A DNA stretch of 64,000 nucleotides from Lichenicola cladoniae. Lineage in GTDB: Bacteria; Pseudomonadota; Alphaproteobacteria; Acetobacterales; Acetobacteraceae. The stretch covers positions 2,361,501 to 2,425,500 of the forward strand of contig NZ_CP053708.1 in NCBI RefSeq assembly GCF_013201075.1, read 5' to 3'. Of the stretch, positions 54,769 through 63,528 are shown in pieces (positions within the stretch are counted from its first letter, which is position 1; every line of letters begins with the position of its first letter). The translations under genes were made by a program, and so were the position numbers. A model generated the notes under the pieces. It made no database searches, was not told the DNA's origin, and saw nothing but the letters and a program-made list of their open reading frames with translations.

Positions 54769-55272
54769 ATGACCCCGACCGTGAACACCGAGATGATGAC
54801 CGACGGTTCCGTCTCTTCAGGAGGCACGGCTCTATGGGGCCTCGTGCTCGCCATCCATCTGCTCGGCATGGCGATCTGGCTAGGCGGCTCCGCCTACACC
54901 CTGCTGGTGCTGCGCCCCAGCCTCAGCCTGCTCGACCAGAACCAGCGGAACTCGGTCAGCCTGCAGACCCTCAAGCGCTTCTTTCTCATGGTCTGGCACG
55001 CCATGCCGCTGATGCTGATTACCGGCTGGGCCATGTACGTCGGCCGGCTCGGCGGCTTCGCCAATCCGGACTGGCACATCCAGGCGATGCAGGGCATCGG
55101 CGTCGTGATGGCGCTGATCTTTGTCTACACGTTCTTCGGGCCGTTCCGGAAAGCGCGTCGGGCACTCCGTCCCCAGCCTGCAACCTTCGACAAGATCAGG
55201 TCCATGGTCAGCATGAACCTGCTGCTCGGCATCGTGGTCGTCGTGATCGCATCGCTGGGACACAACTTCTAG
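54769..55272 (+). CDS. CopD-like integral membrane protein
   Basis: 167 residues from the ATG at 54769 (CGAGG upstream; ATGs at 54793 and 54796 are alternatives). Four membrane segments: ALWGLVLAIHLLGMAIWLGGSAY, a second beginning FFLMVWHAMPLMLITGWAMY, a third around GIGVVMALIFVYTFF and a fourth near the C-terminus. Histidines in the first two helices and the HLLGMAIWLGG pattern resemble CopD-domain and haem-binding membrane proteins. The function is unknown; copper or haem binding is a guess. It lies between the divergent nnr and the convergent GH15 gene. Confidence 0.7.
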   Translation: MTPTVNTEMMTDGSVSSGGTALWGLVLAIHLLGMAIWLGGSAYTLLVLRPSLSLLDQNQRNSVSLQTLKRFFLMVWHAMPLMLITGWAMYVGRLGGFANPDWHIQAMQGIGVVMALIFVYTFFGPFRKARRALRPQPATFDKIRSMVSMNLLLGIVVVVIASLGHNF

Positions 55273-55301
55273 GTACTGCCCCCGGGGGGAGCCGCCGTCC
55301 G

Positions 55302-57116
55302 TCAGGCGGCCTCCTCCATTTCTCCACGGACTGGCACCTTGCGGTTGCGTAGATGCACGGCGGCACTGACCAGGGCCACGTGCGAGAATGCCTGCGGGAA
55401 GTTGCCGACCTGGCGTCGCAGATGCGGATCGTATTCCTCGGCCAGCAGGCCGAGGTCGTTCGACAACCCGACCAGGCGGTCGAACAGTGCCTCCGCCTCG
55501 GCATAGCGTCCGAGCACGACGTAGCTGTCCACCAGCCAGAAGCTGCAGGCGAGGAACGCGCCTTCGCCCCCGCTGAGCCCGTCCGCTGTCTCGTCGGTGC
55601 GGTAGCGCAGCACAAACCCGTCGACCAGCAGCTCGCGCTCCACCGCCTCGACCGTGCCCAGAATACGTGGGTCGTCGCCCGGGAGGAACCCGATCACCGG
55701 TAGCAGCAGCAGCCCTGCATCGAGCGCATCGGTGCCGAACGACTGGGTGAAGCTGTTCTTCTCCTTGTTGAACCCCTCGCTGCAGATCATCGCGTGGATC
55801 TCGTCGCGAACCGCGCGCCATCGCTCGACCGGCCCGGGCAGGTCGTAGTCCTCGATGTCCTTGATCGAGCGATCGAACGCCATCCAGCAGAACGCCTTGG
55901 ACACGGTGAACTGCTTGCGTCCGCCGCGGACCTCCCACATCCCCTCGTCCGGCTCCTTCCAGATCGTCTCCAGGTGCTCCAGCAACCCGAGCTGCAACGA
56001 CCAGCCATAATTTGCCTGGCGGAGATTCTCGCGCCGCGCCAGATGCAGCGCGCTGATGACTTCTCCATACACGTCGAGCTGCAGCTGGCCTGCCGCCGCG
56101 TTACCGACCCGGACCGGAACCGAGCCCTCGTAGCCGACAAGCCACGGCACTTCCCACTCCATGAGCTGCCGCTCGCCGGCGATGCCGTACATGATCTGCA
56201 GCTGTTCCGGACTGCCGGCGACGCTGCGGTGCAGCCAATCACGCCAGCGTCGCGCCTCGTCGTAGTAACCACCGGCCATCATCGCGACCAGGGTCAGGGT
56301 CGCGTCGCGAAGCCAGCAGAACCGGTAGTCCCAGTTCCGGCCGCCACCGATCTGCTCCGGCAGCGAGGTCGTGGGAGCGGCGACGATGCCCCCGGTCTCC
56401 GCGAAGGTCAGGGCCTTGAGCGTCACCAGGGACCGCTTCACCGCATGGCTATGCGGACCGTCATAGGCACACCGGCCGGCCCATTCCTCCCAGTACGTCA
56501 GCGTGTGGCTCAGTGCCTGGTCGACATCGATCGCCGCCGGTGCCGGCAAATGCGACGGACCGTAGCTCATGACGAAGGTGAAACGCTCGCCCTCCTTGAC
56601 GGTGAAGTTCGAGACCGTCCGCATATCCTCGCCCTCGAGCGGCACCTCGGTCCGCAGTACCACGAGCGCCGGACCGGCGATGGCGGTGATCCCCGCCTCA
56701 TCCGGCAGGCGCGTTACCCAAGGTATGGATGTCCCGTAGTCGAACCGCAGCTTGAGCTTGTTGGTCATCTCGACCTGGCCGCCACGGCCCTCAACGATCC
56801 GGACGATCGTAGGCGCCGCCGCGTCGATCGGCATGAAGTCGATCAGGGCGACGCGCCCGGTCCGGGTCTCGAAGATCGTCTCCAGGACCATTCCGCTATC
56901 GCGATAGGCCCGCTTGCTGGTGACGAACTCGACCGGCGCCACGAGCCAGCGACCGTTCTCTTCGGTTCCGACCAGGGCGGCGATGCACGCCGCGCTGTCG
57001 AAGCGCGGCCAGCACAGCCAGTCGATCGACCCGTTGCGGCCTACCAGGGCACAACTGGCACAGTCGCCGATGAGGCCATAATCCTCGATCGGAAGTGGGG
57101 AATACGGCAAATTCAA
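55302..57116 (-). CDS. glycoside hydrolase family 15 (glucoamylase/trehalase-like)
   Basis: 604 residues. The frame is closed upstream by TAG at 57126-57128 and has no ATG before residue 76, yet the conserved start PIEDYGLIGDC begins at residue 9. The start must therefore be a TTG, at 57116 or 57110; AAGGGG just upstream suits the latter. The GH15 (alpha/alpha)6 barrel has the substrate block GGGRNWDYRFCWLRDATLTL (257-276) and the later EWEVPWLVGYEGSVPVRVGN. No signal peptide is seen, so it is cytoplasmic, like the GH15 trehalases and isomaltose-type enzymes. The substrate is probably trehalose or alpha-glucan. Confidence 0.88.
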   Translation of the reverse strand: MNLPYSPLPIEDYGLIGDCASCALVGRNGSIDWLCWPRFDSAACIAALVGTEENGRWLVAPVEFVTSKRAYRDSGMVLETIFETRTGRVALIDFMPIDAAAPTIVRIVEGRGGQVEMTNKLKLRFDYGTSIPWVTRLPDEAGITAIAGPALVVLRTEVPLEGEDMRTVSNFTVKEGERFTFVMSYGPSHLPAPAAIDVDQALSHTLTYWEEWAGRCAYDGPHSHAVKRSLVTLKALTFAETGGIVAAPTTSLPEQIGGGRNWDYRFCWLRDATLTLVAMMAGGYYDEARRWRDWLHRSVAGSPEQLQIMYGIAGERQLMEWEVPWLVGYEGSVPVRVGNAAAGQLQLDVYGEVISALHLARRENLRQANYGWSLQLGLLEHLETIWKEPDEGMWEVRGGRKQFTVSKAFCWMAFDRSIKDIEDYDLPGPVERWRAVRDEIHAMICSEGFNKEKNSFTQSFGTDALDAGLLLLPVIGFLPGDDPRILGTVEAVERELLVDGFVLRYRTDETADGLSGGEGAFLACSFWLVDSYVVLGRYAEAEALFDRLVGLSNDLGLLAEEYDPHLRRQVGNFPQAFSHVALVSAAVHLRNRKVPVRGEMEEAA

Positions 57117-57433
57117 CCCCTTGGTCTAATAGGCGTCCGTTGAACGGAACCCATAATCAGGGGTTCCCACGGGGACGCCAATGAGCACCGGATCGAAACG
57201 ACCCGGCTGTTGTGGCGACGGCTGGAAGCTTGACTTTACGAGGCCATATAGGGATACGCAGCACGGCCCAACCTGCAGACGAGCGAGTCTTCGGGTTCAT
57301 GATGCTGGCGGTCGTTGTAACAACGGCAACTCAGCCGGGCCGTCAAGAGACCCGCCGACCTGTCCGCCGCATCCGCGGCCGGCTCCAAGCGGCAACATCC
57401 CTTGTTCCGCAAACTGACAGGTTCGAGAAAGTT
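57117..57433. other. divergent control region of GH15 and DEAD-box genes, probable long helicase leader
   Basis: These 317 bases contain the GH15 ribosome binding site at the left edge and, on the plus strand, TTGACT near 57231 with GATACG 17 bases later as a possible promoter. The helicase leader would then be about 170 bases and contains small hairpins such as GTTGTAACAAC. In-frame ATGs at 57212 and 57299 could instead extend the helicase. Confidence 0.4.
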
Positions 57434-59569
57434 TTGAGCGACACCATAACCGGCACGACTGAAGGTCAGACCGCTGACCCGACCCTGGACGACGCTGCTC
57501 CCAAGCGGAAGGCACCGCGGAAGCGGGCTCCTTCCAAGCGCGTGAAAGCGGCAGATCGTCCTGTCGAGACCTCGCCAGAGCTCGTGACGGAGGCAATCCC
57601 GGACGCGCCGGAGGTCCCGTCGCCAGTCCTCGGCGACACGCCGGCCGCCGAGCCGGAACAGCTGGCTATACCCGAGCTGACCGAAGCCCCTGCAGCACCG
57701 ACTACGGACACTCCCGTCGAAGCCGAGTCGCTCGACCTCACGTCCGCACCGCTGCACGTCGCCGGCGCAGGTTTTGTCGCGCCGCCGGCTGACGTTGCTG
57801 ACGAGGCGCCCGCTGTCGTTCCGGAAGATGCCGCCACGGTTCCTCCGGGCGATGCCGGTGACCACCGCGCCCCCGATGCGATCATCGTCGTTCCTCCGGT
57901 GACCGAAGCCGAGGCACTGCCGTTGTTCTCTTCGCTCGGCCTGTCTGAGCCGATCCAGCGTGCGATCGAGGAGATGGGGTACCGCCACCCGACCCCGATC
58001 CAGGCACAGGCGATCCCCTACGTGCTGATGGGTCGCGACGTCCTCGGCGTTGCCCAGACCGGAACCGGCAAGACCGCCAGCTTCACCTTGCCACTGCTCG
58101 ACATCCTGTCCGGGTCCCGCGCCCGCGCCCGGATGCCGCGCTCGCTGATCCTCGAGCCGACCCGCGAACTCGCGCTGCAGGTTGCCGAGAACTTCGTGAT
58201 GTACGGCAAGTATACCAAGCTCACCCACGCCCTCCTGATCGGCGGCGAGAGCATGCAGGACCAGAAGGCCGCCCTCAACGCCGGCGTCGATGTCCTGATC
58301 GCCACCCCCGGACGGCTGCTCGACCTGTTCGAGCGCGGCGGCCTGCTGATGACCCAGACCAAGACGCTGGTCATCGACGAGGCCGACCGCATGCTGGACA
58401 TGGGCTTCATTCCCGACGTCGAGCGCATCGTCACGCTGCTGTCGCCGAACCGCCAGACGCTGTTCTTCTCGGCAACGATGGCGCCGGAGATTCGTCGCCT
58501 CGCCGATGCCTTCCTGCAGAATCCCAAGGAAATCACCGTCAGCCGGCCCTCCACGGTCGCCGCCCTGATCGTTGCCGGCCTGGCCATCGTCGAGGACGTC
58601 GACAAGCGCAAGGCGCTCCGCAAGCTGATCCGCGCCGAGAACGTCTCGAACGCGCTGATCTTCTGCAACCGCAAGCGCGACGTCGACATCCTCTACAAAT
58701 CGCTCGTCAAGCACGGCTTCTCCGCCGGCGCGCTGCACGGCGACCTGCCGCAAAGCGTCCGCACTTCCACGCTCGAGAAGTTTAAGCTCGGCGAGATCAA
58801 GCTGCTGGTCTGCAGCGATGTGGCGGCCCGTGGCATCGACATCGGCGGGTTGAGCCACGTCTTCAACTTCGACGTGCCGATCCATGCCGAGGATTATGTC
58901 CATCGCACCGGCCGCACCGGCCGCGCCGGCCGGTCCGGGCATGCCTACACTCTGGCAACCCCGCACGACCGCGGTTTCGTCGCCGCGATCGAGAAGCTGA
59001 CCGGCCAGTCGATCCCGCCTCTCGAGGTCGAGGGGATCAACACCGCCGCATGGTCGGAGGACGATGGCCGCCGTGGCGGTCGCGGGGGCAGAGGCCGTAC
59101 GCCGGAGAGGCGCCCGGACAATCGCCATACCGAGAAACGCGCCGAAGACCAGCCGAAGGTCGCCCCCGAGGCAAAAGAGCATCGCCGCGAACCCGACCGC
59201 GCGCGCACGCGTCCCGCCGAGACCGATCGTCCGGTCGAGCGCCAGCCCGCCCGTCAGGCGCAGCCGCAGGCGGCCGAAGCCCGCAGCGACCGCCGGCCCC
59301 AAAACGATCGGCCCCAGAACGAGCGGCAAGCCAGCGATCGGCCGTCCAACGACCGGCAGTCGGCAGAACGTCGTCCCGATCGTGGCCACGATGCCAAGCC
59401 GCAGGACGGCCGTCGCGATCAGCGTCATCGTCCGGACGATCTCGGCCCGGCCGTGACCGGCTTCGGAGACGAAGTCCCCGCCTTCATGCTGCTGCCGACC
59501 CGGGCCCGCAGACCCGATCCGGTGGACATGGAGCAGGATTACCCAGCACCGGCGCTTGGCCGGGACTGA
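57434..59569 (+). CDS. DEAD-box RNA helicase with long disordered tails
   Basis: About 711 residues from a TTG at 57434 with GAGAAAG before it; ATGs at 57212 and 57299 are alternatives. RhlE/DeaD-like core: Q motif FSSLGL...YRHPTPIQAQAIP, motif I AQTGTGKT (~204-211), Ia PTRELALQ, II VIDEADRMLD, III FFSATM, VI HRTGRTGRAGR. Before the core lie ~160 Ala/Pro/Glu-rich residues, with the basic patch PKRKAPRKRAPSKR. After it comes ~170 residues of Arg/Asp/Gln/Pro-rich tail and then a hydrophobic end, TGFGDEVPAFMLLPTRAR. It probably unwinds mRNA or rRNA in degradation or ribosome assembly. Confidence 0.9.
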   Translation: MSDTITGTTEGQTADPTLDDAAPKRKAPRKRAPSKRVKAADRPVETSPELVTEAIPDAPEVPSPVLGDTPAAEPEQLAIPELTEAPAAPTTDTPVEAESLDLTSAPLHVAGAGFVAPPADVADEAPAVVPEDAATVPPGDAGDHRAPDAIIVVPPVTEAEALPLFSSLGLSEPIQRAIEEMGYRHPTPIQAQAIPYVLMGRDVLGVAQTGTGKTASFTLPLLDILSGSRARARMPRSLILEPTRELALQVAENFVMYGKYTKLTHALLIGGESMQDQKAALNAGVDVLIATPGRLLDLFERGGLLMTQTKTLVIDEADRMLDMGFIPDVERIVTLLSPNRQTLFFSATMAPEIRRLADAFLQNPKEITVSRPSTVAALIVAGLAIVEDVDKRKALRKLIRAENVSNALIFCNRKRDVDILYKSLVKHGFSAGALHGDLPQSVRTSTLEKFKLGEIKLLVCSDVAARGIDIGGLSHVFNFDVPIHAEDYVHRTGRTGRAGRSGHAYTLATPHDRGFVAAIEKLTGQSIPPLEVEGINTAAWSEDDGRRGGRGGRGRTPERRPDNRHTEKRAEDQPKVAPEAKEHRREPDRARTRPAETDRPVERQPARQAQPQAAEARSDRRPQNDRPQNERQASDRPSNDRQSAERRPDRGHDAKPQDGRRDQRHRPDDLGPAVTGFGDEVPAFMLLPTRARRPDPVDMEQDYPAPALGRD

Positions 59570-59606
59570 TCACGTGCCGGACGCCATGAGGTCGCCCCCC
59601 GATCCC

Positions 59607-60911
59607 ATGGCGAACCCGTCCTTCACCGCCCGGATCGACAGCCTCGGCATCGAAGGTGACGGCGTCTCCCGCGAGCGCGGCGCACCCGTCCATGTCCGCT
59701 ACGCGCTCGGCGGCGAGACGGTGTCCGCACGCACCATCGGCCGCGGTCGCGCGACCGCAACCGAGATCCTGTCGCCAAGCCCCGACCGTGTGGTGCCTCC
59801 CTGCAGCCTGTTCTTCGAATGCGGCGGCTGCGTGCTGCAGCACCTCGACCGGGCCGCATTGCTATCCTGGAAGACCGGCCTGGTCGGCGACGCACTGCGC
59901 AATGCAGGCTTCACCGTCCCCGCCGGTATCAAGGCCACGCAGAGCCCGCCGCGCACCCGGCGCCGGATGGATATGGCTGTGCGTCGTGGTCCGGACGGCG
60001 TCATTGTCGGCCTGCACGTGCGAGGCAGCGACGAGGTCATCGCACTGACCGAGTGCCACGTCCTGATCCCGCAACTGTTTACGCTGATCGCCCCGCTCCA
60101 GGCCGTGCTCACCCGCCTGCAGGGGCTCCGCCGCATCGGATCGGCCAGTGTGAACCTGCTCGATAGCGGCCCGGACATCCTGCTGTCGTCCGATGCGCCG
60201 CTGGTGCCGCGCGACCGCACCATCCTGGCCGAGTTCGCGTTGACGAACGGCGTGCCGCGTATCGCCTGGCAACTCGAAGGCGGCCGCGCCGTCCCCGAAA
60301 CGATCTGCAGCATCGCTCCGGCAACCCACAGCTTCAGCGGCGCCACCCTCTCCCCACCGACCGGTACATTTCTGCAGGCGACCATCGAAGGGGAGCATGC
60401 GATCACCGATGCGGTGCTGGCTGCACTCCCCGCACGCCTCCCACGCAGCGCGCGCGTGGTCGAACTCTATGCCGGCTGCGGCACCATCAGCTTCCCGCTA
60501 TCGGAAAGGGCCCGGGTAATCGCCTACGAGGGCAATCCCCTGTCGGTCGGTTGCCTTCGTACCGCCGGAGCCGGGCGGCGGGTCGAGGTGCATCTGCGCG
60601 ATCTCAACCGCCAGCCGGTTATGGCGCGCGACTTCGCCGGTGCCACCGCAATCGTACTCGACCCACCGCATTCAGGCGCCGGCGCCCAGGCGCGCGAACT
60701 TGCGACCTCCGGCGTGCCGAACATCATTTACGTGAGCTGCAACCCGACCGCCCTCGCGCAGGACGCCAAGCTCCTCGCCGACGCCGGATACAAGCTGCAG
60801 CAGGTTACGGTGATCGATCAGTTTCTATGGTCGGCCCGGGCGGAGAGCGTCAGCCTGTTCACCAAGACCATCGCGACCCGACGTGGGCCGCTGGTGAGAC
60901 CGCCGCGGTAA
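59607..60911 (+). CDS. 23S rRNA (uracil-5)-methyltransferase, RumA/RlmD family
   Basis: 434 residues if started at the ATG 59607 (MANPSFTARIDSLGIEGDG); GTG 59574 and ATG 59586 are alternatives and none has a good ribosome binding site. Iron-sulphur cysteines in PPCSLFFECGGCVLQHL with a further C in LTECHV; SAM motif VVELYAGCGTISFPL; IVLDPPHSGAG; nucleophilic cysteine in VSCNPTALAQD. It methylates U1939 (RlmD) or U747 (RlmC); which cannot be decided. It follows the RNA helicase, fitting a ribosome-assembly pairing. Confidence 0.92.
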   Translation: MANPSFTARIDSLGIEGDGVSRERGAPVHVRYALGGETVSARTIGRGRATATEILSPSPDRVVPPCSLFFECGGCVLQHLDRAALLSWKTGLVGDALRNAGFTVPAGIKATQSPPRTRRRMDMAVRRGPDGVIVGLHVRGSDEVIALTECHVLIPQLFTLIAPLQAVLTRLQGLRRIGSASVNLLDSGPDILLSSDAPLVPRDRTILAEFALTNGVPRIAWQLEGGRAVPETICSIAPATHSFSGATLSPPTGTFLQATIEGEHAITDAVLAALPARLPRSARVVELYAGCGTISFPLSERARVIAYEGNPLSVGCLRTAGAGRRVEVHLRDLNRQPVMARDFAGATAIVLDPPHSGAGAQARELATSGVPNIIYVSCNPTALAQDAKLLADAGYKLQQVTVIDQFLWSARAESVSLFTKTIATRRGPLVRPPR

Positions 60912-60964
60912 GGTCAGGGCGCTGCCCTGGACCCGTTGGAGCCGTAGGCCCCAAACCCCGAATT

Positions 60965-62167
60965 CTATAAGATCAGCACATTACGGAGCGATTTGCAGAG
61001 GTCGCCTGAGCCGATGATCGCGACGTGATCTAGTCCAAGCCACCGTGCCGCCAGCACCAGTTCGGCCATCAGACGCTCGGCCACGCCGGCAGGACCATCC
61101 GGTTCTGCATGCGCGCTCTGGACCAGCAGCACCCGGTTCTGCCGGTCCGCCTTCAGATCCACACGCGCCACGATCCGCCCGTCCATCAGGAACGGCAGCA
61201 CGTAGTAGCCGTGAACGCGCTTCGCCGCGGGCGTGTAGATCTCAATCCGGTAACGAACCCCGAACAGCCGTTCCGCCCGCGATCGTTCCCAGATCAGCGG
61301 ATCGAATGGTGCCAGCAACGCCTGCCCAACGATGCTGCGGGGCATGCGTGCGTCGGCATGAAGATAGGCCTGCTGCGCCCACCCCTGCACCCGAACCGGC
61401 AACAGCCGGCCCGCATCGACCAGTTCGCGAATACGGGGATACGCGTCGTCGGGCTTGAGCCGGAAGTAATCCCGCAGATCGCTCGCCGTCGCGACGCCGA
61501 GCGCCCGGGCAGACCGCTCCATCAGCATGCGCTGCGCATCCACCTCGTCCGGTGTCGGCGCGTCGACAACGGCACGTGGCAGTGCCCTCTCGGTCAGGTC
61601 GTACACACGCTCGAAACTGCCGCGCCGCATGGTCGTGGTGATCCGACCGGCCCAGAACAGCCACTCGAGCGCATGCTTGGCATCGCTCCACTCCCACCAG
61701 CCGCTCTTGGCCCGAGTTTCCGCGACATCCGAGGCAGCGACCGGGCCGTCGGCCGCGATCCGCGCCAGCAGCACGTCAGCCTCGCCACGACGCTCGCCGG
61801 CAAAGGGCATGAGCCGCCCCCACATGCCCTGCCCACGCTCGGCACGTACCATACGCCACCGCAGCAGCGGCTGCAGATTGAGCGGCAACAGCGACGCTTC
61901 GTGCGCCCAGTATTCAAATAATCTGGGTGTCCGGCCCCAGGCAGCCGTGTCGAGCAGCTCGCGTGGATAATCGCCGAGTCGCGAGAACAGCGGCAGGTAG
62001 TGCGCCCGCACCACCACGTTGACGCTGTCGATCTGGTGCAGTCCCAGCCGCTCGATCACGCGTCGCAAATGGCCCTGGTCGACCGGACCGGCCGGCCGGG
62101 GTTGGGCGAACCCCTGCGCTGCCAGAGCAATCCGCCTCGCCTCCGACGAGGAGAGCGTGTCCTTCAG
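60965..62167 (-). CDS. YcaQ/AlkX-type winged-helix DNA glycosylase, non-standard start
   Basis: About 400 residues. The HTH_42 family excises alkylated bases and unhooks interstrand crosslinks; the catalytic QxD motif is present at residues 45-47 in LHQIDSVNVVVRAHYLPLFS. The open frame runs back without a stop to the sufA stop (62207-62209), and conserved family sequence (SEARRIALAAQGF, then PRPAGPVD) begins before any ATG, GTG or TTG. The first usual codon, a TTG at 62068, would delete the first 33 residues. A CTG at 62167 is the best placed start I can see. It follows sufA in the same frame and strand. Confidence 0.8.
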   Translation of the reverse strand: MKDTLSSSEARRIALAAQGFAQPRPAGPVDQGHLRRVIERLGLHQIDSVNVVVRAHYLPLFSRLGDYPRELLDTAAWGRTPRLFEYWAHEASLLPLNLQPLLRWRMVRAERGQGMWGRLMPFAGERRGEADVLLARIAADGPVAASDVAETRAKSGWWEWSDAKHALEWLFWAGRITTTMRRGSFERVYDLTERALPRAVVDAPTPDEVDAQRMLMERSARALGVATASDLRDYFRLKPDDAYPRIRELVDAGRLLPVRVQGWAQQAYLHADARMPRSIVGQALLAPFDPLIWERSRAERLFGVRYRIEIYTPAAKRVHGYYVLPFLMDGRIVARVDLKADRQNRVLLVQSAHAEPDGPAGVAERLMAELVLAARWLGLDHVAIIGSGDLCKSLRNVLIL

Positions 62168-62206
62168 GAAGCGCCCGCCATATCGGCCGAATTCACCGGA
62201 AAAGGA

Positions 62207-62590
62207 TCAGATGTGGAAGCTCTCGCCGCAGCCGCAGCGGCCCTTCTCGTTCGGATTGACGAACACGAACCCGGCGGAAAGGTCCTTGACCTCGTAATCC
62301 ATGATCGTGCCGATCAGGAACAGCGATGCCTTGCGATCGACCAGCACAGTCTGGCCACGGTCGGTCACCACCTCGTCGCTTGGTCCGGCGGCCGGGACCC
62401 AGTTCATGTCATAGGACAGGCCCGAGCAACCCTTGGTCCCGACGCTGATGCGCAGAAGCTCCCCGGCATGCCCGGTTTCATAAAGGTTCTGCAGCCGCTC
62501 CGCGGCGCGATCCGACAGGGACATCAATGGCGGCAATGCGCGCCGCTTCGGCGCGGCGGTTGCGGCCTGGTCGATCTGGATGCTGTTCAT
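62207..62590 (-). CDS. sufA: Fe-S cluster assembly A-type carrier (SufA/IscA/ErpA family)
   Basis: 127 residues. Carries Fe-S clusters to target proteins. Three conserved cysteines: one in VGTKGCSGLSYDMNW and two in the C-terminal GRCGCGESF. About 20 non-conserved residues precede the core. It lies 18 bases after sufT in the suf operon. Confidence 0.94.
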   Translation of the reverse strand: MNSIQIDQAATAAPKRRALPPLMSLSDRAAERLQNLYETGHAGELLRISVGTKGCSGLSYDMNWVPAAGPSDEVVTDRGQTVLVDRKASLFLIGTIMDYEVKDLSAGFVFVNPNEKGRCGCGESFHI

Positions 62591-62608
62591 GGCTCTAACC
62601 TTTTCCGC

Positions 62609-63061
62609 TCAGAACATGTTCAGCGACAGGCGAGCGTCGTCGCTCATCCGGCTCGGATCCCACGGCGGATCCCACACGGTCTCGACATCACATGCCGTCA
62701 CGCCGGGAATGGTCATGACCGCTTCGCGAACCTGCACCGGGAGTTCCTGCGCGCTCGGACATCCCGGCGCGGTCAGGGTCATCTCGACCTTGATGCGCCC
62801 GTCCTCGTGCAGGTCGATCGCATAGATCAGGCCGAGCTCGTAGATGTTCACCGGGATTTCCGGATCATAGACCGTCGCGATTGCGCTGATCACGTCATCC
62901 TCGCTCACCGCCCCGGCGACTTCGCCATCCGGCGTCCAGGCCGAGACGACACTCTTCGTCTCGACATCGTCCGCCGGACGCGACGCCAGATTGAAGTTCG
63001 GCAGCTTCCGTTCGACCGACTCGTCCCCGTCAGGGTTCTGGTTGACCATCATGTCCATCAT
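62609..63061 (-). CDS. sufT: SUF system maturation protein SufT (MIP18/DUF59 family)
   Basis: 150 residues from the ATG at 63061, just after GGAGG and overlapping the sufU stop by four bases. The MIP18 domain is in the C-terminal two thirds: IATVYDPEIPVNIYELGLIYAI, then MTLTAPGCPSAQELP with the conserved cysteine. The first ~50 residues are polar. SufT aids Fe-S protein maturation. Confidence 0.93.
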   Translation of the reverse strand: MMDMMVNQNPDGDESVERKLPNFNLASRPADDVETKSVVSAWTPDGEVAGAVSEDDVISAIATVYDPEIPVNIYELGLIYAIDLHEDGRIKVEMTLTAPGCPSAQELPVQVREAVMTIPGVTACDVETVWDPPWDPSRMSDDARLSLNMF

Positions 63062-63528
63062 GGTTCCTCCGCCGACTTGAACGCCGCGCGTAGCGCGGAC
63101 CACGGCAACGTCGCGCACTTCCTGCGTGACCTGTAGTCATGTAGGTCGGAGAACGCGAGAAGCAAACCAAGCTGCTCCCGCCCGTCCGCTCCGACCGCAT
63201 CCGCGCCCTGCTGCATGAGATGATCGAGCCGTCCGTACAGTGCTTCGACCCGAAGCTCGTCCAGGCCCACGACGCTATCCGCCATCAGGTCCGCCGAAGC
63301 CGCGCAGATCGCGCAACCCCTCGTTCGATGCGCGATCTCGGCAACCTGGCGATGGGCGTCGAGCCGCACCGACACGCGCACCTTGTCGCCGCAGAGCGGG
63401 TTGCTGCCGTCACCGGCGCCGTCGGCCGGGTCGAGGTCGCCCGCATGCAGCGGCCGCCTTGCCCGCTCGACGACGAGCTCCTGGTAAAGCGATGCTGCCG
63501 TCCGGAACGAGGTCGCTGCCTCAGACAA
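63058..63528 (-). CDS. sufU: Fe-S cluster scaffold/sulfur-transfer protein SufU (IscU-like)
   Basis: 156 residues from a TTG at 63528, overlapping the sufS stop by 8 bases. Three conserved cysteines: NPLCGDKVRV, GCAICAASADLMAD and RRKCATLPWSAL. It accepts sulphur from SufS. The GAGG at suitable distance supports the TTG start. Confidence 0.93.
   Translation of the reverse strand: MSEAATSFRTAASLYQELVVERARRPLHAGDLDPADGAGDGSNPLCGDKVRVSVRLDAHRQVAEIAHRTRGCAICAASADLMADSVVGLDELRVEALYGRLDHLMQQGADAVGADGREQLGLLLAFSDLHDYRSRRKCATLPWSALRAAFKSAEEP

Noticed and set aside
57181-57417. A 78-codon plus-strand frame in the helicase leader
   Set aside because: Weak start context and Cys/Pro/Arg-rich content without any fold; a leader peptide is possible but not supported.
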